Positions 1-9,662 of a DNA stretch of 64,000 bases are shown here, one piece after another. Numbering within the stretch: position 1 is the stretch's first letter; every line of letters begins with the position of its first letter. The DNA lies in assembly GCA_016415585.1 (NCBI GenBank), contig CP066552.1, positions 3,844,001 to 3,908,000 on the forward strand, given 5' to 3'. The translations under genes were made by a program, and so were the position numbers. The DNA comes from Pectobacterium carotovorum (GTDB lineage: Bacteria > Pseudomonadota > Gammaproteobacteria > Enterobacterales > Enterobacteriaceae). The notes beneath the pieces were generated by a model. That model was not told the origin of the DNA and ran no database searches. It saw nothing but the letters and a program-made list of their open reading frames with translations.

Positions 1-874
1 CTAACGGCAGCACCTTGGTGCTTTTCGACTGGTCGAAATCGGGTGATACCACGACGGAATTAAACCACCCCGTCGCAGAAAGACGGCGGTTTAACTCACC
101 GAGGTCTTCGCTGGTATACACATCGCCTTCATGAAACGGCACCAGATTTTGCAGATAATCTTCGCGGATTTGCGCGCCCTGAAAACGTACAGCACCAAAG
201 CGATAGCGTTCACCGCTATCAAAATCGATATCCCAAAACGCTTCTCTCTTTTCCTGCATCACGCCCAGCTGGCTTTGCAGGAAACGCGCATCGAAATAGC
301 CTTTGCGTAATGACAAACCGTTCAGCCCGCTTTTAAAGCGATCGAAATCGCCATGGTTCAGCACAGAACCGATTTCCGGGCGATCGTCTTTAACCAGCTG
401 TTGGTAGTCTTTATCGTTGTGTGCGCCGCCGCGCAAAGTGATGTTCACCCCGGCAATTTTTACCGGTTCACCGGGAGTGACGGTGGCAATCAATACGGGT
501 CGTCCGCCATTAACGGCAGGCCGGAATTCGAAACCAATCTGTGGATCGTAGTAGCCGAGCGCGCGCAATCCCTGACGGATCGCTTCATCGACGCGTGAGC
601 GGAAACGCCCGTCGGCATTAACCTCATCGACCGCAATGGTAGATAAGCGCGCCCGTACATTCTTTTGTAACTGCCCTTCCAGCCCCATGACTTGCAGACG
701 CACATTCGCCGCCTGGCTCTCTGGGGCCAGCATAAGCAGCGCGCACATCAGGCCAAGAACCCGGTATCGTGGCGCACCGCAGCCAGCAAAGCTATTTTTT
801 TGTCCTGCGATGCCTTTTTGCCCGGTAACGCTTTTTTTTCCAATGAAACTTTTCGTTGAGATGAAAATAGTCAC
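1..874 (-). CDS. tamA: TamA, outer-membrane translocation and assembly factor (5' part, cut by window edge)
   Basis: Omp85-family barrel protein that works with TamB in assembling outer-membrane proteins. Only the N-terminal portion is present: a signal-like segment ending near [12 protein letters not shown], then POTRA-type sequence including [25 protein letters not shown] and [17 protein letters not shown], which match E. coli TamA closely. The C-terminal barrel lies beyond base 1. I chose the GTG at 872-874 because AGGGAG lies about 5 bases upstream; this leaves about 40 residues before the hydrophobic core, long for a signal peptide, so a later start is possible. It is divergent from msrA, as in E. 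coli. Confidence 0.9.
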   Translation of the reverse strand, partial: MTIFISTKSFIGKKSVTGQKGIAGQKNSFAGCGAPRYRVLGLMCALLMLAPESQAANVRLQVMGLEGQLQKNVRARLSTIAVDEVNADGRFRSRVDEAIRQGLRALGYYDPQIGFEFRPAVNGGRPVLIATVTPGEPVKIAGVNITLRGGAHNDKDYQQLVKDDRPEIGSVLNHGDFDRFKSGLNGLSLRKGYFDARFLQSQLGVMQEKREAFWDIDFDSGERYRFGAVRFQGAQIREDYLQNLVPFHEGDVYTSEDLGELNRRLSATGWFNSVVVSPDFDQSKSTKVLPL

Positions 875-1207
875 TGAGCTCCCTGATAAAATCGGTCTGT
901 CGCCTAAAACCTATAGCATGGCTTTTATCACTTCGCCCGCCGCATTGACGGCCGTCGTTGTACGCTTACCTGACAATCCGCCACGCAGCGCCGAAATCTC
1001 CTACCAACTTTGCATGATATTAGTGATAAATACTAATTTTCCACCTTAAGAATAGATTTTCACCTGCAAACATCAATATGCGGCATTACAGATAAACATT
1101 ACCTTAACATTAAACACCATGAAGATATAAAGACAGCCCCCTGCTTCTTGGTTATGCTTTCCATGAAAGCGGGTTATTTACCCAGTCTAGCTGGAGTTAA
1201 CAACGTG
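875..1207. other. Divergent tamA/msrA intergenic region
   Basis: This 333-bp stretch separates two divergent genes and should hold both promoters. I see AT-rich segments around 1020-1130 but no operator I can name and no convincing small gene. Confidence 0.5.
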
Positions 1208-1846
1208 ATGAGTTCAATTGATAAAACACAGCGGATTACGCAATCCGATGCTCTACCGGGGCGTTCCACCCCCATGCCCGTCGCCAGGCTGCATGTCGTT
1301 CATGAACATTCCATGACGCATGTGCCGGACCCGATGTCTGTCGCTATTTTCGCGATGGGCTGTTTCTGGGGCGCGGAGCGTTTGTTCTGGCAACAGCCGG
1401 GCGTCTACAGCACCGCAGCAGGTTATATCGGGGGCTACACGCCTAACCCGACCTACCGTGAAGTATGCAGCGGGCAAACTGACCACGCCGAAGCCGTGCG
1501 CGTCGTTTTCGATCCTGCGGTGATCAACTATGAGCAGTTGCTGCGGCTGTTCTGGGAAAATCATGACCCCGCGCAGGGTATGCGTCAGGGTGGCGATATC
1601 GGTAGCCAATACCGCTCTGCTATCTATACGCTCACGCCCGAGCAGGAACAGGCGGCACAGGAAAGCCTTCAACGCTTTCAGCAGGCGATGAGGGAGAGCG
1701 GCGACGGCCGTGCTATCAGCACAGAAATCGAGCCTGCGGGCCCGTTCTATTATGCGGAAGACGACCACCAGCAATACCTGCATAAGAACCCGAACGGCTA
1801 CTGTGGGTTAGGTGGCATCAGCATCTGTCTGCCGCCTCCGCGTTGA
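1208..1846 (+). CDS. msrA: Peptide-methionine (S)-S-oxide reductase MsrA
   Basis: Reduces methionine-S-sulfoxide in proteins and free methionine, using thioredoxin to recycle. The catalytic motif GCFWG has its cysteine at residue 52, and the C-terminal recycling cysteines are at 199 and 207 ([13 protein letters not shown]), the E. coli arrangement shifted by one. The product is 212 residues, the usual length. Start chosen at ATG 1208 (MSSIDK) because family homology begins there ([13 protein letters not shown] follows) and GGAG lies upstream; an in-frame extension to 1148 is not conserved. Confidence 0.96.
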   Translation: MSSIDKTQRITQSDALPGRSTPMPVARLHVVHEHSMTHVPDPMSVAIFAMGCFWGAERLFWQQPGVYSTAAGYIGGYTPNPTYREVCSGQTDHAEAVRVVFDPAVINYEQLLRLFWENHDPAQGMRQGGDIGSQYRSAIYTLTPEQEQAAQESLQRFQQAMRESGDGRAISTEIEPAGPFYYAEDDHQQYLHKNPNGYCGLGGISICLPPPR

Positions 1847-1885
1847 CTGCTGGCGGTAATTTCACCGCTCCTGCTATAATGCCCC

Positions 1886-1912
1886 CGAACCGGGCTAATC
1901 CTCGCCCGGTTA
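1886..1912 (+). terminator. GC-rich hairpin downstream of msrA
   Basis: The inverted repeat AACCGGGC...GCCCGGTT lies just after the msrA stop. There is no clear T-run, so it may be an RNA 3' stabiliser or weak terminator. Confidence 0.45.
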
Positions 1913-2017
1913 TGACCTTCAATAATGATCATAATGTGTTCACTTTTATGTGCTCACCTTTCTGAGGATCGCTGCGTCAATCTCGGCTCATGCGAAAACT
2001 TACCTAAAGTAAAAACT

Positions 2018-3343
2018 ATGTTAAACAGTCTATTACTGATTCTTTTTCTTATTGCCATCAGTGCGTTTTTCTCGCTGTCCGAGATTTCGCTGGCGGCGTC
2101 CCGTAAAATTAAACTCAAACTGATGGCCGATGAAGGAAACCTCAACGCCGATCTGGTGCTCAAGTTTCAGGAAACGCCGGGCATCTTTTTTACCGTGATT
2201 CAAATTGGTGTCAACGCCGTCGCGATTCTGGCTGGTATCATCGGCGATGCAGCATTTTCCCCCACGTTTTCCATGCTGTTTGAACGTTTCATGTCACCCG
2301 AAGCCGCAGATAAAGCCAGCTTCATCTGCTCATTCGTACTCGTCACCAGCCTGTTCATCCTGTTTGGCGATCTCACCCCGAAACGCATTGGTATGATTGC
2401 GCCGGAAGCCGTAGCGGTCCGCATAATCAACCCCATGCGCTTCTGCCTGCTCCTCTTCCGTCCGCTGGTTTGGATCTTTAACGGTCTGGCTAACGTCATT
2501 TTTCGCCTGCTCAAGCTGCCAATGGTGCGTAAAGATGACATCACATCCGATGATATTTACGCTGTGGTGGAAGCCGGTGCGCTGGCTGGCGTGCTGCGTA
2601 AACAAGAACACGAACTGATCGAGAACGTGTTTGAGCTGGAGTCCCGTACCGTGCCGTCTTCGATGACCTCACGCGAAAGCGTGGTCTATTTCGATCTGCG
2701 CGAACAGGAAGACAGCATTAAGGAAAAGATCGCTCAGCAGCCACATTCCAAGTTTCTGGTTTGCGATGGCACGATCGATCAGATCGTCGGCTACGTGGAT
2801 TCCAAAGACCTGCTGATTCGGGTGCTGGGAAACCAAAGCCTGACGCTCAGTAGCGGCGTGCAGATTCGTCCTGCGCTGATCGTGCCGGATACACTGACGC
2901 TGTCCGAAGCGTTAGAAAGCTTTAAAACCGCGGGCGAAGATTTCGCCGTCATTCTGAACGAATACGCGCTGATCGTCGGCATTATCACCCTTAACGACGT
3001 CATGACCACGCTGATGGGCGATCTCGTCGGTCAGGGAATGGAAGAGCAGATTGTCGCGCGCGATGAGAATTCCTGGCTGGTTGAAGGCGGTACGCCAATA
3101 GAAGACGTGATGCGCGCGCTGAATATTGATGATTTCCCGCATTCCGGCAACTACGAAACCATCGGCGGCTTCATGATGTATACGCTGCGGAAAATCCCGA
3201 AACGTACCGATGCGGTGCGCTTCTCTGGCTATAAATTTGAAGTGGTGGATATCGATAGCTACAAGATCGATCAGCTGCTGGTGACTCGTCTGGAGGACCG
3301 CCCGATTGTCTCATCAAGCGTGAAGATTGATAGCGACGATTAA
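2018..3343 (+). CDS. ytfL: YtfL, CNNM/CorC-HlyC family membrane protein with CBS domains
   Basis: Inner-membrane protein of the DUF21 (CNNM) superfamily. The N-terminal ~200 residues hold several membrane segments (LLLILFLIAISAFFSL, GVNAVAILAGIIGDAAF, LFILFGDLTPKRIG). A CBS pair follows (about 210-335: VPSSMTSRESV, KFLVCDGTIDQIVGYVDSKDLL, EYALIVGIITLNDVM), then a CorC/HlyC transporter-associated domain. Near-colinear with E. coli YtfL over 441 residues. Start set at ATG 2018 (MLNSLLL), where homology begins. The family is linked to ion or polyamine homeostasis; the substrate cannot be read from sequence. Confidence 0.93.
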   Translation: MLNSLLLILFLIAISAFFSLSEISLAASRKIKLKLMADEGNLNADLVLKFQETPGIFFTVIQIGVNAVAILAGIIGDAAFSPTFSMLFERFMSPEAADKASFICSFVLVTSLFILFGDLTPKRIGMIAPEAVAVRIINPMRFCLLLFRPLVWIFNGLANVIFRLLKLPMVRKDDITSDDIYAVVEAGALAGVLRKQEHELIENVFELESRTVPSSMTSRESVVYFDLREQEDSIKEKIAQQPHSKFLVCDGTIDQIVGYVDSKDLLIRVLGNQSLTLSSGVQIRPALIVPDTLTLSEALESFKTAGEDFAVILNEYALIVGIITLNDVMTTLMGDLVGQGMEEQIVARDENSWLVEGGTPIEDVMRALNIDDFPHSGNYETIGGFMMYTLRKIPKRTDAVRFSGYKFEVVDIDSYKIDQLLVTRLEDRPIVSSSVKIDSDD

Positions 3344-3362
3344 CCGCCAGAAGACATGCCCA

Positions 3363-3492
3363 ACAAACCTATTTGCTGAACGAAGACGGGAGTAACGGAA
3401 TAGAAGAGTAAAGCGTTTGCGCCAGGGATGGCGCAACCCGAGCTTATATGGACGTACTTGCAGCGTCTTTACGATCTATACGTTACTACCGC
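3363..3492. repeat. Interspersed foldback repeat, short copy
   Basis: About 130 bp closely matching 21205-21411. The ends are imperfect inverted repeats: GGGAGTAACGGAATAGAAGA near the left and CGATCTATACGTTACTACCG near the right, so the transcript could fold. The left half includes AAGCGTTTGCGCCAGGG and the right half GCAGCGTCTTTACGATCTAT, both shared with the other copy. It has no coding potential and looks like a non-autonomous MITE-like element. Confidence 0.75.
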
Positions 3493-3506
3493 TTAGCAGA
3501 AACCAG

Positions 3507-3531
3507 AACGGCCCGCTACGGGCCGTTTCTT
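3507..3531. terminator. Bidirectional terminator between ytfL and ytfK
   Basis: AACGGCCC-GCTAC-GGGCCGTT hairpin followed by TTCTTTAT, positioned between convergent ytfL and ytfK. Confidence 0.8.
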
Positions 3532-3537
3532 TATCAC

Positions 3538-3744
3538 TCATCCCATCTCGGCCTGAAGCCGGATGACCTGGCGATTCACTTCGGACATCACCAGAAGATG
3601 CTGCTTATCCTGTTTCTTTGGCAATAGAATTTTGCCGTAGTCGAACTCAAAAGCACCAACCCCTTTTATGTACAGCCGCCCACGAAACAGGGTTTTCACA
3701 TACTTGGCGACTTTCAAAGGATTGTAACGTTCGAAGATCCTCAT
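3538..3744 (-). CDS. ytfK: YtfK, stringent-response modulator (DUF1107)
   Basis: Small cytoplasmic protein of 68 residues. In E. coli YtfK interacts with SpoT and favours (p)ppGpp accumulation under phosphate or fatty-acid starvation. The sequence is nearly identical to E. coli Ytf[34 protein letters not shown] and [21 protein letters not shown] lies just upstream of the ATG. Same position next to ytfL/ytfJ as in E. coli. Confidence 0.93.
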   Translation of the reverse strand: MRIFERYNPLKVAKYVKTLFRGRLYIKGVGAFEFDYGKILLPKKQDKQHLLVMSEVNRQVIRLQAEMG

Positions 3745-4089
3745 CGTTTTACTCTCCCGTTTTATTTTTTACGCTCTCCCTTTCGCCAACATGGCTGAGG
3801 TTCTGGAGCGCTAATGAGATAACGGATACTGCTAGTTAGTACTGTAAAACGGCATTTAGTTCCCCACTATTCAGTATTCTTAACTGCTTTTACAGATTTT
3901 TACAGAGTAGTGTTTAAGGAAACCCCTAGTCATCAGTATAAACCTTCAAAAATAAGGGTTTTGTGCACTCGGGCACAAAGCGTTTTATCGCGGAGCAGGA
4001 CAGACCAGTTTCCTGAATCTACGCTTATTCCATAGCCTGATATTTTCCATCATTGACATCGCATCGGGCCCCACACTGAAGGACATACC
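3745..4089. other. Intergenic region between divergent ytfK and ytfJ
   Basis: 345 bp with both promoters presumably inside. I see no named operator, no RNA gene and no supported small ORF. Confidence 0.5.
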
Positions 4090-4659
4090 ATGATAAAAAT
4101 ACGCCACCTGCTCATCGCGCTCTCTATCACGCCTCTGCTGGGGCTCCCAGCCTTAGCCCATACGCTGGTACTCAACCAATTGGTTCCTCCCGTCGGTGTC
4201 GCAGACAAGGGAGAACTTCAGTACCTTAATAATCAGTTTAGTTATAAAAACTGGAACAGTGCGCAACTGCCCGGAAAAGTGCGGGTAATACAACATATCG
4301 CTGGCCGCACCTCAGCCAAAGAGATGAACGATCCGCTCATCTCCGCACTGAAGGCCGCTAACCTACCGCATGATTATTACCAAACGACGACAATCGTGAA
4401 TACCGACGATGCCATCATCGGCACCAGTATGTTTGTGCGCAGTAGCCTTGAGGACAACAAGAAAGCCTTTCCGTGGTCGCAATTCATTGTCGACAGTAAC
4501 GGCAATGTGCGGAAAACCTGGCAGCTCCAGCAAAATAGCTCGGCTATCGCGGTGCTGGATAAACAGGGGAAAGTCCGTTTCGTGAAGGATGGCGCGTTGA
4601 GCGGACAGGAAGTGCAGCAGGTGATGTCCCTGCTGCGCCAGTTACTGGAAGAGAAATAG
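4090..4659 (+). CDS. ytfJ: YtfJ family periplasmic protein
   Basis: 189 residues with a clear Sec signal peptide (MIKIRHLLIALSITPLLG, cleavage near PALA-HT) and a thioredoxin-fold-like YtfJ domain (GKVRVIQHIAGRTSAKEMND, PWSQFIVDSNGNVRKTWQL, AIAVLDKQGKVRFVKDGALS). No catalytic CxxC is visible. The molecular role in enterobacteria is unknown. It converges on cysQ with an 11-bp gap, as in E. coli. Confidence 0.9.
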   Translation: MIKIRHLLIALSITPLLGLPALAHTLVLNQLVPPVGVADKGELQYLNNQFSYKNWNSAQLPGKVRVIQHIAGRTSAKEMNDPLISALKAANLPHDYYQTTTIVNTDDAIIGTSMFVRSSLEDNKKAFPWSQFIVDSNGNVRKTWQLQQNSSAIAVLDKQGKVRFVKDGALSGQEVQQVMSLLRQLLEEK

Positions 4660-4670
4660 CGCTAAAGCAG

Positions 4671-5411
4671 TTAAAACAGGGAGACGCGAAAACCGGGGTT
4701 GAGGAAAGATTCACGCGGCGTGTAAGACAGAGTCTGTCCTTGCCAATCGTGAATCTGCGCCCCGGCCGCTACCGCCACCGCATGGCCCGCCGCCGTATCC
4801 CAAATGTTCGTCGGCCCGAAGCGTGGGTAAAGCTGCGCTTCACCTTCCGCCACCAGACAAAATTTTAGCGATGACCCAACCGCCACCGTCTGGTGCTCAC
4901 CCAGTTGATTGAGATAGTCCTTTAATTCGCGATCGGCATGAGAGCGGCTGACCACCACCAAAGGAGGCCGAGCCTGTTTCACCGTAATTTGCCGACGCTG
5001 GCCGTTCTCTTCTTTCCAGGCTTTACCCTCCGCCGCGGAGTACATCACCCCCGTAACCGGTACGTAAACCACGCCGAGTACGGCCTGACCGTTCTCTATC
5101 AGCGCAATATTCACCGTAAACTCGCCATTGCGGCTGAGGAACTCTTTGGTGCCATCCAACGGATCGACCAGCCAATAGCGCTGCCAGTGCCGACGGATTT
5201 CCCATTCAGGCGGATCTTCTTCTGACAGCAAAGGGATATCAGGATACGCCGCAGCCAAGCCATCCTTAATGACCCGATGCGCCGCAAGATCGGCGGCGGT
5301 TACTGGCGAATCATCTTTCTTGTGCGCGACATCTACGGGATGCTGCCCGTCATAAACCTGCATAATGGCAGCACCAGCATCACGGGCCAGTTGGCAAATA
5401 GGTTCTAGCAT
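4671..5411 (-). CDS. cysQ: 3'(2'),5'-bisphosphate nucleotidase CysQ
   Basis: Mg-dependent, Li-sensitive phosphatase of the inositol monophosphatase superfamily. It hydrolyses 3'-phosphoadenosine 5'-phosphate, controlling PAP/PAPS pools during sulfate assimilation. Visible metal-binding motifs are LLSEEDPP (around residue 64), the signature [12 protein letters not shown], and [12 protein letters not shown] near the C-terminus. The length of 246 residues equals that of E. coli CysQ. Confidence 0.95.
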   Translation of the reverse strand: MLEPICQLARDAGAAIMQVYDGQHPVDVAHKKDDSPVTAADLAAHRVIKDGLAAAYPDIPLLSEEDPPEWEIRRHWQRYWLVDPLDGTKEFLSRNGEFTVNIALIENGQAVLGVVYVPVTGVMYSAAEGKAWKEENGQRRQITVKQARPPLVVVSRSHADRELKDYLNQLGEHQTVAVGSSLKFCLVAEGEAQLYPRFGPTNIWDTAAGHAVAVAAGAQIHDWQGQTLSYTPRESFLNPGFRVSLF

Positions 5412-5625
5412 GATCTACCTCGTCGTTATCGGTTACGCGACGATAGCGTAACGCAGACTTCATCTCTGTCATTCATTATACATCTGTGAGGCAATCTACG
5501 ATTATTGCCATTATTGATGTCATCCTCAGCATTTAGAGACGATAATCACTTTAACTTCATCATGATATGAAAAACACCCCCCGATCGCCTCACGCGTCGA
5601 CAATTACCTCACAAGGAGTTACGCA

Positions 5626-7578
5626 ATGAAGCATTCACTGGCACTCAGCCTGCTTGCTACGCTGGTCGCCACGACCGTTCATGCCGCTACTGTTGATCTA
5701 CGGGTATTGGAAACCACCGATCTGCACAGCAATATGATGGACTTCGACTATTACAAGGATACGCCAACCGATAAATTTGGTCTGGTGCGTACCGCCAGCC
5801 TGATTCACGCCGCGCGCGAACAAGCCACCAACAGCGTGCTGGTGGATAACGGCGATTTGATCCAAGGCAGCCCGTTAGGGGATTACATGGCGGCGAAGGG
5901 GCTGAAAGCAGGCGATGTACATCCGGTTTATCAAGCGATGAACACGCTGGATTATTCCGTCGGCAATATCGGTAACCACGAATTCAACTATGGCCTGGAC
6001 TACCTGCACAAGGCGCTGTCCGGCGCAAAATTCCCTTATGTGAACGCCAACGTGCTAGATGCGAAAACGGGCAAACCGCTGTTTACGCCTTACCACATTG
6101 AAAACAAATCGGTCACCGACCGCGACGGCAAACAGCATACCCTGCGCATCGGCTATATTGGCTTCGTCCCGCCGCAGGTCATGGTATGGGATAAAGCTAA
6201 TCTGACCGGAAAAGTCACCGTAGAAGATATCACGGAGAGTGCCAAAAAGTGGGTACCGGAAATGCGCAAGCAAGGTGCCGATCTGGTGATTGTGATCCCT
6301 CACTCCGGTCTTTCTGCCGAGCCGTATAAAGCGATGGCGGAAAACTCCGTTTACTACCTCAGCCAAATTCCTGGCGTTGACGCGATCATGTTCGGTCATG
6401 CTCATGCGGTTTTCCCCAGCAATGACTTTGCGAACATCAAGGGCGCTGACATCAAACAGGGAACACTCAACGGCGTGCCTGCGGTGATGCCGGGGCAATG
6501 GGGTGACCACCTTGGCGTCGTCGATTTCACGCTGAATAACGACAGCGGCACATGGAAGGTAGAACAGGCGAAAGCGGAAGCCAGACCGATCTATGACAAA
6601 GCGCAGAAGAAATCACTGGCGGCGGAAGACGACAAGCTGGTGAAAGTACTGTCCGATGCTCACCAGAATACGCGCGAGTTTGTCAGCAAGCCGATCGGTA
6701 AATCCGCAGACAACATGTATAGCTACCTGTCGCTGATTCAGGACGATCCGACCGTGCAGATCGTCAATAATGCCCAGCGCGCCTATGTAGAACACTTTAT
6801 TCAGGGCGATCCCGATCTGGCCGATCTTCCCGTGCTGTCCGCTGCCGCACCGTTTAAAGCCGGTGGACGTAAAAACGATCCGGCCAGCTATGTCGAAGTA
6901 GAAAAAGGCCAGCTCACCTTCCGTAACGCTGCCGATCTGTATCTCTACCCGAATACGCTGGTGGTAGTGAAAGTCAACGGACAGCAGGTGCAGGAGTGGC
7001 TGGAGTGCTCTGCGGGTCAGTTCAAACAAATCGATCCAAGCAAGCGTGAGCCGCAATCCCTGCTCAACTGGGACGGCTTCCGCACGTATAACTTCGACGT
7101 GATCGATGGCGTCAATTATCAGATTGATGTGACGCAACCTGCCCGCTACGACAGCGAATGTGCGTTAATCAACGATAAATCACACCGTATCAAAGGGCTG
7201 ACGTTTAACGGCAAACCGATCGATCCCAAAGCGACCTTCCTGATCGCCACCAATAACTACCGCGCCTACGGCGAGAAATTTGCCGGTACGGGTGAGAAGT
7301 ACGTGGCCTTCGCCTCACCGGATGAAAACCGCTCCGTTCTGGCGGCTTACATCAGCGCGGAAACGCAAAAGTCGGGAGAAGTGAAGCCGCAGGCGGATAA
7401 CAACTGGCGTCTGGCCCCTATCGCCAGCGATACGCCGCTGGATATCCGCTTTGAAACGTCGCCATCAGAGAAAGCCACGGCGTTTATCAAAGAGAAAGCG
7501 CAGTACCCGATGACGTCCGTCGGCAATGATGAAACGGGCTTTGCGGTTTATCGCCTTGACCTGCAACACACGAAATAA
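5626..7578 (+). CDS. cpdB: Bifunctional 2',3'-cyclic-nucleotide 2'-phosphodiesterase/3'-nucleotidase CpdB
   Basis: Periplasmic metallophosphoesterase that degrades 2',3'-cyclic nucleotides and 3'-nucleotides to nucleosides for salvage. It has a signal peptide ([20 protein letters not shown]), an N-terminal calcineurin-like domain with metal motifs [24 protein letters not shown] and GHAHAVFP, and a C-terminal 5'-nucleotidase domain containing [19 protein letters not shown]. 650 residues, the normal length. AAGGAG lies 8 bases before the ATG. Divergent from cysQ, as in E. coli. Confidence 0.96.
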   Translation: MKHSLALSLLATLVATTVHAATVDLRVLETTDLHSNMMDFDYYKDTPTDKFGLVRTASLIHAAREQATNSVLVDNGDLIQGSPLGDYMAAKGLKAGDVHPVYQAMNTLDYSVGNIGNHEFNYGLDYLHKALSGAKFPYVNANVLDAKTGKPLFTPYHIENKSVTDRDGKQHTLRIGYIGFVPPQVMVWDKANLTGKVTVEDITESAKKWVPEMRKQGADLVIVIPHSGLSAEPYKAMAENSVYYLSQIPGVDAIMFGHAHAVFPSNDFANIKGADIKQGTLNGVPAVMPGQWGDHLGVVDFTLNNDSGTWKVEQAKAEARPIYDKAQKKSLAAEDDKLVKVLSDAHQNTREFVSKPIGKSADNMYSYLSLIQDDPTVQIVNNAQRAYVEHFIQGDPDLADLPVLSAAAPFKAGGRKNDPASYVEVEKGQLTFRNAADLYLYPNTLVVVKVNGQQVQEWLECSAGQFKQIDPSKREPQSLLNWDGFRTYNFDVIDGVNYQIDVTQPARYDSECALINDKSHRIKGLTFNGKPIDPKATFLIATNNYRAYGEKFAGTGEKYVAFASPDENRSVLAAYISAETQKSGEVKPQADNNWRLAPIASDTPLDIRFETSPSEKATAFIKEKAQYPMTSVGNDETGFAVYRLDLQHTK

Positions 7579-7600
7579 GGGCTGACTGCCTTGTGATCCA

Positions 7601-7626
7601 CAGGCTCCTGCTTCGGCTGGAGCCTG
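7601..7626. terminator. Hairpin between cpdB and the HxlR gene
   Basis: CAGGCTCC...GGAGCCTG, an 8-bp stem between convergent genes without a strong T-run. Probably a shared 3' end structure. Confidence 0.5.
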
Positions 7627-7637
7627 AACCACAGCGG

Positions 7638-8021
7638 TTATAGCGGTTCAACCGTGTTATTTGCGGAGGCATCAAACTTCTGCTGGGAAAGCAGTACATT
7701 ATCCATATTCTGTTCAGCCCAGTAGGTGAGCCCGGCAATCGGCTTAGCTAACGTTTTTCCCATTACGGTCGAGGCGTATTCCACCGTCACCGGAATGGTT
7801 GGAAAGACCGTGCGTTCGACGAAACCGTCGCGCACCAGATTCTTCAGCGTTTGCGACAGGACCTTTTGTGAGATCCCTTCCACGTCGCGTTTTAACTGAT
7901 TAAAGCGCATCGGTCGTTCAACCAGAATATTCAGAATCAGCAGCGTCCATTTATCCGCGACACGATCCAAAATCATGCGGGTCGGGCAATTTTGCGCATA
8001 AACATCATAGCGTTTGCTCAT
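7638..8021 (-). CDS. ytfH: HxlR-family transcriptional regulator (YtfH-like)
   Basis: 127-residue winged-helix regulator of the HxlR/MarR-like class. Typical elements are the N-terminal CPTRMILDRVADKWTLLIL, the recognition region RFNQLKRDVEGISQKVLSQT, and the wing RDGFVERTVFPTIPVTVEY. Family members usually control an adjacent divergent redox enzyme, and here the divergent neighbour is a flavodoxin-fold oxidoreductase. A cysteine near the N-terminus (AQNCPTRM) is typical of thiol-sensing HxlR proteins. TATAAT at 8135-8140 on the minus strand is a candidate -10. The symbol is by similarity to E. coli ytfH. Confidence 0.85.
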   Translation of the reverse strand: MSKRYDVYAQNCPTRMILDRVADKWTLLILNILVERPMRFNQLKRDVEGISQKVLSQTLKNLVRDGFVERTVFPTIPVTVEYASTVMGKTLAKPIAGLTYWAEQNMDNVLLSQQKFDASANNTVEPL

Positions 8022-8092
8022 CGGCGAGTTTCCATGTAGCAGCTTGAAGTATGACGGGTATGGTTACCTTGCAGATACCAACTCACTTAAAA

Positions 8093-8165
8093 GTGCTTTC
8101 TTAACAGAACCATGAGGCTCCGATATAGTCCTCACATTATAAAGTTAGTATCTATTAGAAAGCAC
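8093..8165. promoter_or_regulatory. Candidate HxlR operator: inverted repeat in the divergent promoter region
   Basis: GTGCTTTCTTA at 8093-8103 and TAGAAAGCAC at 8156-8165 are reverse complements over about 10 bases and flank the putative divergent promoters. The wide spacing suggests either two half-site dimers or looping. Inference only. Confidence 0.4.
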
Positions 8166-8236
8166 GTATCACTCGCAACACCCGATTATCGGTCACCTGC
8201 GAGCCATTGATAAACACAGAAAAACGAGGATTTTTT

Positions 8237-8791
8237 ATGTCAAAAGCAGTCGTTATTTATCATTCAGGCTACGGCCACACCCAGCGTTTGGCTACTGCCG
8301 TAGCCGAAGGCGCTAACGCCGAGCTGATTGCTATCGATGCGGAAGGGAATATCAGCGATGCCGAGTGGGAGAAACTCGCCGCCGCCGATGCCATTATTTT
8401 CGGTACACCAACCTACATGGGCGGCCCAACCTGGCAGTTCAAGAAATTCGCAGATGCCAGCTCTAAAGCCTGGTTCTCCCGCAGTTGGAGCAACAAAGTA
8501 TTTGGCGGTTTTACTAACAGCGCCAGCCTCAACGGCGACAAGCAGGTCACCCTGATTTATCTACAAACGCTGGCTTCACAGCACGGCGGAATTTGGGTCA
8601 GTCTGAACCAACTGCCTTCCAATGCCAAAGCGGCAAAACGCGATGATTTGAATAACCTCGGCGGTTCCGTCGGTCTGCTGGCACAGACGCCGTCTGACGC
8701 CAGCGTAGATGAAGTGGTCGCGGGCGATCTGGCAACGGGTAAGCTGTATGGTCAGCGCATTGCTGACATCGCTGCAAAACTGGCTAACTAA
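8237..8791 (+). CDS. Flavodoxin-fold NAD(P)H-dependent oxidoreductase
   Basis: 184-residue FMN-binding flavodoxin-like protein related to WrbA/NAD(P)H:quinone reductases. Seen: the N-terminal phosphate-binding loop YHSGYGHTQRLA, the flavin loop FGTPTYMGGPTWQFKKF, and GGFTNSASLNGDKQ. The start at ATG 8237 (MSKAVV) follows GAGGA; an in-frame ATG at 8207 lacks a good ribosome site. It probably answers to the divergent HxlR regulator. Exact substrate unknown. Confidence 0.88.
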   Translation: MSKAVVIYHSGYGHTQRLATAVAEGANAELIAIDAEGNISDAEWEKLAAADAIIFGTPTYMGGPTWQFKKFADASSKAWFSRSWSNKVFGGFTNSASLNGDKQVTLIYLQTLASQHGGIWVSLNQLPSNAKAAKRDDLNNLGGSVGLLAQTPSDASVDEVVAGDLATGKLYGQRIADIAAKLAN

Positions 8792-8810
8792 ACGTTATCC
8801 CCCAACGAAC

Positions 8811-8837
8811 AAGCGCCGCTTTTCGCGGCGCTTTTTT
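8811..8837 (+). terminator. Rho-independent terminator
   Basis: AAGCGCCGC-TTTT-GCGGCGCTTTTTT: strong GC stem and T-run directly after the oxidoreductase gene. Confidence 0.9.
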
Positions 8838-8843
8838 ACTTAG

Positions 8844-9266
8844 CTAGTCGCGAAACGATCCTCGCCCATTGCGATAGTAACCATTTCCCCGCTCGTGCCC
8901 GCGCCTGTCCCACTCGCCGCGACGCGGCCCGCGATCGTCAACATAGCGTGGAGGATCAAAACGACGGTTGTCATAATCACGTCTGTCGCGCTGACTCTCA
9001 CGCCACCAGCGGGCATCGCGCCAGCGCCAGCCATCCCAATAGTAGCCGTGCCGATTACGTTCACCACGATGGTAGCCCCGGTGCTCCTGCCACCAGCGCT
9101 CGCTGCGCCAGTCATAGCCATCCCAGTAATTCCCACGCCTATCACGCTCTCCGATATTCAACGTGACGCTGGGCATCAGCTCAATGCTGGCACCCTTAGC
9201 CTCTGGTGCTGGCATAACCGCAAACATTCCCACAAACAGGGCACTGATGACGAGTGGCTTAAACAT
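8844..9266 (-). CDS. DUF2502 (YpeC-like) small exported protein
   Basis: 140 residues with a signal peptide (MFKPLVISALFVGMFAVMPA, likely cleavage before KGAS). The mature part opens with the DUF2502-type segment IELMPSVTLNIGERDRRGNY. A W/Y/R/D-rich motif then appears twice: GNYWDGYDWRSERWW and HGYYWDGWRWRDARWW. The C-terminus is dominated by R, D, G and Y. Function unknown; envelope localisation is inferred. The island direct repeat lies 78 bp upstream, so insertion may have altered its promoter region. Confidence 0.8.
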   Translation of the reverse strand: MFKPLVISALFVGMFAVMPAPEAKGASIELMPSVTLNIGERDRRGNYWDGYDWRSERWWQEHRGYHRGERNRHGYYWDGWRWRDARWWRESQRDRRDYDNRRFDPPRYVDDRGPRRGEWDRRGHERGNGYYRNGRGSFRD

Positions 9267-9343
9267 AGGGTAACTCCTTGCTCACCGCGACTGCGGCCTG
9301 ACAGAGATATACGGGGAATTCCTCTGCATCACTATCAGATAAA

Positions 9344-9420
9344 TGCGCATTTTCCTGATTTTACCGTTCTTAACGTTTCGCTAACGCAGATGTACGCTAT
9401 TCATCAGTACCCTATTAATT
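9344..9420. repeat. Left direct repeat bounding the phosphonate island (DR-L)
   Basis: 77 bp matching 19309-19385 with three mismatches in the same orientation. The core is CGTTCTTAACGTTTCGCTAA. This copy is upstream of the DUF2502 gene. On the minus strand it includes GTTAA-N5-GTAAA at 9360-9374, a near match to a CpxR box (weak). Together the two copies enclose the AT-rich 9.9-kb island. Confidence 0.9.
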
Positions 9421-9629
9421 AGGAGATGTTTTAGTTTTTTAAAAGAGTACAGCCGGATTGCCACGTAGTATGAAAAAACAGCCAAAAATTATCTTTCGAT
9501 AGTGAAATTAGGCCACATCCAGCTTTTTCTCAGAAAATTACCGAGAGACACAGTCCAAATATAAATAACGAAAGAAATGTTATTAATTAGCATTTAATTT
9601 AAATAAAAATTCTTTTTAGAAGTAATGAT

Positions 9630-9656
9630 TTAATCAAGGCCACAATGCGGCCTTAT
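9630..9656 (-). terminator. Putative terminator of the phosphonate operon
   Basis: AAGGCC-GCATTGT-GGCCTT stem on the minus strand just past the last gene of the operon, followed by an AT-rich tract without a pure T-run. Confidence 0.55.
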
Positions 9657-9662
9657 AAAGGA

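Noticed and set aside
353..1049. Plus-strand open frames across tamA and its promoter region
   Set aside because: They lie antisense to clear TamA sequence or in the intergenic region and lack homology and ribosome sites.
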